From NCBI GenBank assembly GCA_944989445.1, contig CALYLW010000013.1:1026566-1090565 (forward strand): a stretch of DNA of 64,000 bases, written 5' to 3'. The DNA comes from Ampullaceana balthica (taxonomy: Eukaryota > Mollusca > Gastropoda > Lymnaeidae). Of the stretch, positions 15,001-24,000 are shown piece after piece (position 1 is the first letter of the stretch; each line of letters starts with the position of its first letter). The position numbers were made by a program, and so were the translations under genes. Below the pieces are notes generated by a model. That model saw only the letters and a program-made list of their open reading frames with translations. It searched no databases and had not been told where the DNA came from.

Positions 15001-18000
15001 AATAATGAATCCTGTCAAATGACTAATAATGAATCCTGTCAAATCACAACTAATAATGAATCCTGTCATGTCAAAACTAATAATGAATCCTGTCAAATCA
15101 CAAGTAATAATGAATCCTGTCAAATCACTAATAATGAATCCTGTCAAATCACAACTAATAATGAATCCTGTCAAATCACAACTAATAATGAATCCTGTCA
15201 AATCACAACTAATAATGAATCCTGTCACATCACTAATAATGAATCCTGTCACATCACTAATAATGAATCCTGTCACATCACTATTAATGAATCCTGTCAA
15301 ATCACTAATAATGAATCCTGTCAAATCACAACTTATAATGAATCCTGTCTTATCACTAATAATGAATCCTGTCAAATCACAACTTATAATGAATCCTGTC
15401 ACATCACTATAAATGAATCCTGTCATGTCACTAATAAATGAATCTTGTTACGTCACAATTAATAATAAATCCTGTTCAACTTTCCCTTTCCAGAATGTGG
15501 AGGCCATTCTCTTTGTATTTTCATCCATCTCAGAAAGTGTTCAAACTGATGAAAAGCTTTACATCCCAAAATTATTTATGCAACTTCGGGAAATTCCATT
15601 TGCTAATTCCCAACAGATATCAACAGCTCTTAATATGATTGGTAAGTGTAATGGTACAATGATCGAGTTATAGAACCTTAATTATGTAAATGTTATAGTG
15701 TGAAAATGATTAAATATTTCAATAGTTTATAGGAAGTTATATACTTAATTTGCCCATAGAATACATATGGTGGAGAGCCATCTGAACTAGGGATTTGTGT
15801 GATGACTTAAGATGATTTAATGAATCATTTTTGTATCATGTGGACCATATTACTATTGTAATAAAGAAGTGATCTTTTTACAGGAGGAGTTTTATTCGAC
15901 TTCTGTGCAGGACATTGAGTCATTGTGATTAATAATAATTAGAGATTTACATTAAAGCTAAATATAAAAAAATTTAATAAACAATTTCAATAAAAACCTA
16001 AGACATAAATTAATTTCTCTATCTTTTATCCAAAATAACTGCCTGAATGGCAATATTTCACATTAAGGATCACTACTTGACATGATGGTATCTCTGTGGT
16101 CCATTCTGGTGGACAGTGGAACTTTGAATTTATAAAAGTTTTTTGTTTCAGTCTCTCAAGTATTTTGATACTTTATTATTAATATAATAGCCTAAAGTGT
16201 TTGGTAAAATATGTTGTTGTTTTTTTGTGTGTAGTTTGTTGTTGTTGTCCTATTCAAGTCTATTTGTTTATGTTGTCTTGTTCAGGTTCATTTGCTGAGT
16301 GGATGCAGTGGCACCCGGAGACTCTGGGCTGTGTATTGCCTCTTGTGCTCCAGGGAATCAGCAATCCAGAGGTCGGGACAGCAGCAACAATAGCCTTAAA
16401 GGATATCACCAGAGAAAATTTGTCCAATATTCAACCTTTTGCACATCAGATTTTGATGGCTTGTCAGGTAACCACGCATGCATAGCTACCAACTGTATCT
16501 CAGATTTCATTTCATTAAGGCAAATATGATGACTTGTTTTACCCTGAGCCATTCTAGGAATTTCTGAGGTTCTTTTGTGTCCACTGCAATCAAAGTTGAA
16601 ATTTAAATTGATAGCATAGGACTCTTTTAGACATCCAACGTTCACATAATGGCTCTGATTTGACCATTTTATGTCATTAAAATATGTTTCCATCATCCAC
16701 TTAGACAGGTTTTCTTATTTTCTTTATTTCAGAGCTGTTTTGAGGCTAATGTCTTGAAGGTGAGATCATTTATTAGCTGCAAGATTCTCTTACAATTCTT
16801 TCCCTTTTCACAGTCATAATGAAATAGCACTAAACAATTCCCTTACTTATATATATAACATACGAAAACACAAAATATCTATTTTTGATTCCATTTACAG
16901 TCCAGAGACTTACTTCGCCTCATGTCCAGTGTGGGTCATATACTGTCTGTGATGGCCTCCCAGGAAATAATGCAGTACTTGGATAAAATCATCAGCCCAC
17001 ATATAGAGCACCTTGTTGCCCTAGCAGACACACAGGTTTGTGACAGTGGTACTTGTTGGTACTTTGTGGGACTTGTTGATACTTCTGGGACTTGTTGATA
17101 CTTCTGAGACTTGTTGGTACTTGTTGATACTTGTGGTACTTGTTGATAATTGTGGTACTTGTTGATACTTCTGGGACTTGTTGGTACTTTGTGGTACTTG
17201 TTGATACTTCTGGGACTTGTTGATACTTGTGGTACTTGTTGATACTTCTGGGACTTGTTGATACTTGTGGTACTTGTTGATACTTCTGGGACTTGTTGGT
17301 ACTTTGTGGTACTTGTTGATACTTCTGGGACTTTTTGATACTTGTGGTACTTGTTGATACTTGTGGTACTTGTTGATACTTCTGGGACTTGTTGATACTT
17401 GTGGTACTTGTTGATACTTGTGGTACTTGTTGATACTTCTGGGACTTGTTGATACTTGTGGTACTTGTTGATACTTGTGGTACTTGTTGATACTTCTGGG
17501 ACTTGTTGATACTTGTGGTACTTGTTGATACTTGTTGATACTTCTGGGACTTGGTACTTTGTGGTACTTGTTGGTACTTGTTGGTACTTTGTGGTACTTG
17601 TTGATTTGTTTAAATTTACTTAATCATCTAATGGTGACAATTTTTGCGTTATCTCCTATCCTTCGAAGATCATTTCCTAACACAATAATTAGTTTTGAAC
17701 TAAAAACTCATTTGTTTAATGTTAATGTAAACTGACTTGCATTAAAAAATAGTTAACATTAAATATAAAAACATACTAAGCATTACTCTGTTACCTTATT
17801 AAGCATTACTCTGTTACCTTATTATTCTATAACTTTTCCTCTTCATTTCTATGATGTTTAGCCCATTGTTCATGTGCTATGTGCATTCAGTATGAATGGG
17901 CACCAGTACAATAGAAATGAGGATTTTTTAAATTATAAAATTGTTAGTGTTAATGATATATAAAATAAAGCACATCATAATCAAATCCTTTTGATATAAA

Positions 18001-21000
18001 TTGTGGAAAAATTGTACACGTAGTTATCAAAATTACTCATAGCTAATGCAATTACCCTTACCATGAATGTCTTGTCTACTGCACTGACCCTTACAATAAA
18101 TGTCTTGTATACTGTACTGACCCTTACAATAAATATGTCTACTGTACTGACCCTTACAATGAATGTCTTCTCTGCTGTACTGACCCTTACAATGAATGTC
18201 TTCTCTACCGCACTTCAGCCGTGTCCCTCCAATAGGGCAGACGTTCATACAACAGTTAGTATATTTGCATGGCTCTTTGGTTCTCTTGATACTGAACTGG
18301 AGGGAGGGGATGAAGAGCATCAACATCAGCAACAAGCAAAACAACAACAGGATCCCTCAGACCCTAAACCTGTAAGTGTCAACTTTATAGTTTCATCTTT
18401 ATTCAGCCTTCCTAGTTAAAATTATTTAAAATTATATAAAGTAGCATTCCCATTGTTGACATAAAATTGTACTCTTATTTTCAGATATTTGTGATACTGG
18501 AAAAGATTTCTCCATCCATTCAAAAAATTGCATATGCATGGACATTTGATACTGGCATCATTGAGGTGATTCTTTTGGCAAAATGTTTGAAACTAGTTTA
18601 TCAGATGTGTTTACAGTATGAAAATGCTATTTCCTTATTCATTGATTAAATCTGGCCAATAAAATGTAGTAACTACAAAACACACATTTCCTTCTATATT
18701 GAGACACACTTTGCCTGTAAGTTGGTGAGTTGAGTAACATCCTGCTGTTTTTACATTAATTGGCTGTCCTCTCATCTGTCAATACAACATTTCTGTATTA
18801 TCATTGCAGGCTGTTTGTGATCTCTACAAAAAAGCCCTCCAAAAATTAGACAACCATTTTGCCCCCATCTCAGGGGAGCTGACTGAGCTTGTCGTTAGCT
18901 TATATCAACGATGTCCAAGCACTGCCATTATTGATCTATGCAAACAAGTAAGCTTAACATTTGAACTATTTTACACCTCAGCTGATATTATTTACATGAC
19001 CATGTTATATTAATGAGGGCATTTAATGATTGAGGTTTGTCTAACCACATTGTTACTTAGTGCGATGGCATGAAAGAAAAAGGAAAGTTTGTCTTCAAGC
19101 CATGAAAGGAATACATTGTAATTCTGTTCATAGAATACATTGTAATTCTGTTCATGGAATACATTGTAATTCTGTTCATGGAATACATTGTAATTCTGTT
19201 CATAGAGTACATTGTAATTCTGTGCATAGAATACATTGTAATTCTGTTCATGGAATACATTGTAATTCTGTTCATAGAATACATTGTAATTCTGTTCATG
19301 GAATACATTGTAATTCTGTGCATAGAATACATTGTAATTCTGTTCATGGAATACATTGTAATTCTGTTCATGGAATACATTGTAATTCTGTTCATAGAAT
19401 CCAATAAAGTGAACTAGTCCCTGAATGTAATACTATTTCCATGATTGCAAAATTTTCCTCTCCAGTGAGAAGTAACTTCGTTTAGTTTTTTTTTGTTTGG
19501 TTTTTTAAATCTATGAAAATTTCTTTTTAAATCCTTTATATTAACTCGTGGTGTCTGAGCCCTTGCTTGCTTGTCAAAAAAACTTTGGATCGATTTTTAA
19601 CCCACTTCCTCGTAAGCTAGCGAGCTGAAATTTTGCAGGCAGACTCGTACCAATGATAAAAACGATGTATCAAAATTTCAGAACGGTCGCATGTACTGTA
19701 ATTAAATTATTGAATTTTTAGATTATTTTATTTATCTCTATGTATCATGTTAAATTTTTGAGATAGAGTGTCGTGGTGCGTATTGAACGACCTTTTTATT
19801 AATACTTTCCTGTTGCGCGATTTGGTACGTATTATATTGACAATACTTTTTATAAACATATTCCGGATCGGTGCGTATTATATTAAACACGTTTTACGAG
19901 ACATAACTAAAATTTTGTATTTTTGGATTGTCTAGCGCTGCGTATTATAACGAACATTCTTTTAGTTATGTCTCGTACATAAGGGATTTATAGTCAAAAA
20001 CTTGGTTTTTTACGGTATTTGTGTTTTGTTTGTCTCGAGACATGCGCACTGCAGTTAGCTACCTTCCCCCCACCCTGCACCACCCATTAACTGTGATTGG
20101 CTGACTCTAGCAAGGGTTATTTGTCATGCTTATATGTACTCATCTTGTGCTTATTCTGGTGAATTATATATATATAGATACATGATTTTAATTATCTTAA
20201 CTTTACAAAATATTGTTTACTTATTTTTCAGATGCTCTTGATATTTGGCTTACAAGAAAACTTTCTCCCTTTCTCTAAAGTTATTGTTGACAATGTTTGC
20301 ACTCGGTCTTTACAGATGTTTAGTACAGGTAAATACATTTTACTTAATTGAATAGGTTGTTGCTGTTACTAGGTAGTAAGCTAGTGAGCCACAGTTGACA
20401 GTTTGGCCCTGCTCAGAATATTGAGCAGATTGCTCAGGTGTTAGGCAAAGCTTTAAGAGTCTAATTTCAGGCTTACGGGATATGAGATCAGTTTAGTTCA
20501 ATTAGCTGGATGCCATTTCAAAATAACGTTCTATATCTATCTGTTGACAGGCATGCGCAATTACACTGATGTAATAAATAACTTTCTATATCTATCTGTT
20601 GACAGGCATGCGCAATTACACTGATGTAATCGAGGGTTTTATGTGTTTCCTTGCCCAGGTGAGTTCTTTGAACCACAGCTCAATTTAATTTCATGTCAAC
20701 CGAAATAAGAATCTTGTGATTCAATTTTTTTTTCTTTTTACTCTAATTTAACACAAATAAGAACTTAATGTTTAAATAGAAATTTACTCTAATTTCACAC
20801 AAATAAGAATTTTATATTTAAATAGAAATTTACTCTAATTTAACACAAATAGGAATTTTATATTTAAATAGAAATTTACTCTAATTTAACACAAATAAGA
20901 ACTTTATGTTTAAATAGAAATTTACTCTAATTTAACACAAATAGGCTACTTATGTTTCAATAGAAATTTACCCTGATTTAACACAAATAGGAATTTTATG

Positions 21001-24000
21001 TTTAAATAGAAATTTACTCTAATTTAGCACAAATAGGCTACTTACGTTTAAATATAAATTTACTCTAATTTAACACAAATAGGAATTTTATGTTTAAATA
21101 GAAATTTACTCTAATTTAGCACAAATAGGCTACTTACGTTTAAATATAAATTTACTCTAATTTAACACAATTAGGCTACTTATGTTTAAATAGAAATTTA
21201 CTCTAATTTAACAAAAATAGGAATTTTATGTTTAAATATAAATTTACTCTAATTTAACACAAATAGGATTTTTATTTTTAAAAAGACTTTCAGTCCACAT
21301 GAAGAGAACTAAGAATAACTTTAAATACAATATTACCTGGACCAACCGTTTGAAAGCATGATAACTTTGATAATACATTATTGAAACATTAACTTCCATA
21401 GGTGATGAAGAAGTTGAAAAAGATTATTCTAGAATGTCACTGTGACCTGACAGCAATCTTCCATGCAGGTTTGTGACCATCATTTTCATGTTTTAATACA
21501 ACTCACTGTTGTTAGGTTTAACTATATTTGTAGCTTGGGAGATGGGAGGTGCACCATTTGAAATTATCTTAGGAGATGAGAGGTGCACCATTTGAAATTA
21601 GGAGATGAGAGGTGCACCATTTGAAATTATCTTAGGAGATGAGAGGTGGACCATTTGAAATTATCTTGTGTCAGGCTTAACAGATTTAGATTGACTGGAA
21701 TTGTCTCCAGCTGTTTTAAGTATGACATTACCATAATCTCATCCCCAGCTGTTTTAAATATGACATTACCATAATCTCATCCCCAGCTGTTTTAAATATG
21801 ACATTGCCATAATCTCATCCCCAGCTGTTTTAAGTATGACATTGCCATAATCTCATCCCCAGCTGTTTTAAATATGACATTACCATAATCTCATCCCCAG
21901 CTGTTTTAAGTATGACATTGCCATAATCTCATCCCCAGCTGTTTTAAATATGACATTACCATAATCTCATCCCCAGCTGTTTTAAGTATGACATTGCCAT
22001 AATCTCATCCCCAGCTGTTTTAAATATGACATTACCATAATCTCATCCCCAGCTGTTTTAAGTATGACATTACCATAAACTCATCCCCAGATGTTTTAAG
22101 TATGACATTACCATAATCTCATCCCCAGCTGTTTTAAGTATGACATTGCCAGAACATGCAACAGTCAAAGCCTCATGCAGTTTTATTGTAAGTAAAAATA
22201 TTTTTAATTTGCTCCAAAAATGCAATAAATCTCAATCTAGTTTGATGGACTTAACAGTTTGGTGAAAAGGGGAAAATTACTTTACAAGTGAAAAATATTA
22301 ATACAATTACACTATTTATCTTTGGTAACTTTTGATTAATATGGATATTACAGTATTTCTATTTATAGAAACATACAACTGGGTTTGTTCTAAATGTCAG
22401 CGGTTGGGTCTACGTTGCCTGTGGTTGGGTCTAAGTTGCCTGTGGTTGGGTCTAAGTTGCCTGTGGTTGGGTCTACATTGTCTGTGGTTGGGTCTACATT
22501 GTCTGGTTGGGTCTACATTGTCTGTGGTTGGGTCTACATTGTCTGGTTGGGTCTACATTGTGGTTGGGTCTACATTGTCTGGTTGGGTCTACATTGTGGT
22601 TGGGTCTACATTGTCTGGTTGGGTCTACATTGTCTGTGGTTGGGTTTACATTGTCTGTGGTTGGGTCTACATTGTGGTTGGGTTTACATTGTCTGTGGTT
22701 GGGTCTGCATTGTCTGGTTGGGTCTACATTGTCTGGTTGGGTCTACATTGTCTGTGGTTGTGTCTACATTGTCTGGTTTGGTCTACATTGTCTGTGGTTG
22801 GGTCTACATTGTCTGGTTGGGTCTACATTGTCTGGTTTGGTCTACATTGTCTGGTTGGGTCTACATTGTCTGGTTTGGTCTACATTGTCTGTGGTTGGGT
22901 CTACATTGTCTGGTTTGGTCTACATTGTGTTTGTTGGGTCTACATTGTCTGTGGTTGGGTCTACATTGTCTGGTTAGGTCTACATTGTCTGTGGTTGGGT
23001 CTACATTGTCTGGTTGGGTCTACATTGTGGTTGGGTCTATATTGTCTGTGGTTTGGTCTACATTGTCTGTGGTTGGGTTTATATTGTCTGTGGTTTGGTC
23101 TACATTGTCTGGTTTGGTCTACATTGTCTGGTTGGGTCTACAATGTGGTTGGGTCTACATTGTTGACAGTAGTGTGGATTTAAGTTGTATTTATTTTGTA
23201 TTACTATTACAGTATAGTGTATTCAAGTTGTATATATGTTGTATTACTGTTACAGTATAGTGTATTCAAGTTGTATATATGTTGTATTACTGTTACAGTA
23301 TAGTGTATTCAAGTTGAATACATGTTGTATTACTGTTACAGTATAGTGTATTCAAGTTGTATATATGTTGTATTACTGTTACAGTATAGTGTATTCAAGT
23401 TGTATATATGTTGTATTACTGTTACAGTATAGTGTATTCAAGTTGTATATATGTTGTATTACTGTTACAGTATAGTGTATTCAAGTTGTATATATGTTCT
23501 ATTACTGTTACAGTATAGTGTATTCAAGTTGTATATATGTTCTATTACTGTTTCAGATTGAATTCTTAAATGCTGGTGCAGAGAATGATGTCATAAAGAA
23601 TATAGTCATCACCCATGGACACATTTTGATAGACAGACTCTTGAGGGTGAGCACTTTTATTGGTTTAAACTCTTAGACATGTGATCAAGTTATTTTGGCA
23701 GATATTACTGCCTGGTCTGAGACAGACATTACTGTCACCGTCTCTGGCAGACATTACTGTCACCATCTCAGGCAGACATTACTGTCACCATCTCAGGCAG
23801 ACATTACTGTCACCATCTCAGGCAGACATTACTGTCACCATCTCAGGCAGACATTACTGTCACCATCTCAGGCAGACATTACTGTCACCATCTCAGGCAG
23901 ACATTACTGTCACCATCTCAGGCAGACATTACTGTCACCATCTCAGGCAGACATTACTGTCACCATCTCAGGCAGACATTACTGTCACCATCTCAGGCAG

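Noticed and set aside
8664..15475. Long open frames up to 456 codons on both strands as protein genes
   Set aside because: They are pure translations of the 24/27-bp unit, open equally on the opposite strand, with no start context or domain.
8664..15475. CRISPR-like array of direct repeats
   Set aside because: There are no unique spacers, the units are contiguous, and the window is a eukaryotic intron.
22394..23260. Frames of 283 and 288 codons rich in Trp, Leu, Val and Gly resembling membrane proteins
   Set aside because: They arise from the GGTTGGGTCTACATTGT minisatellite.
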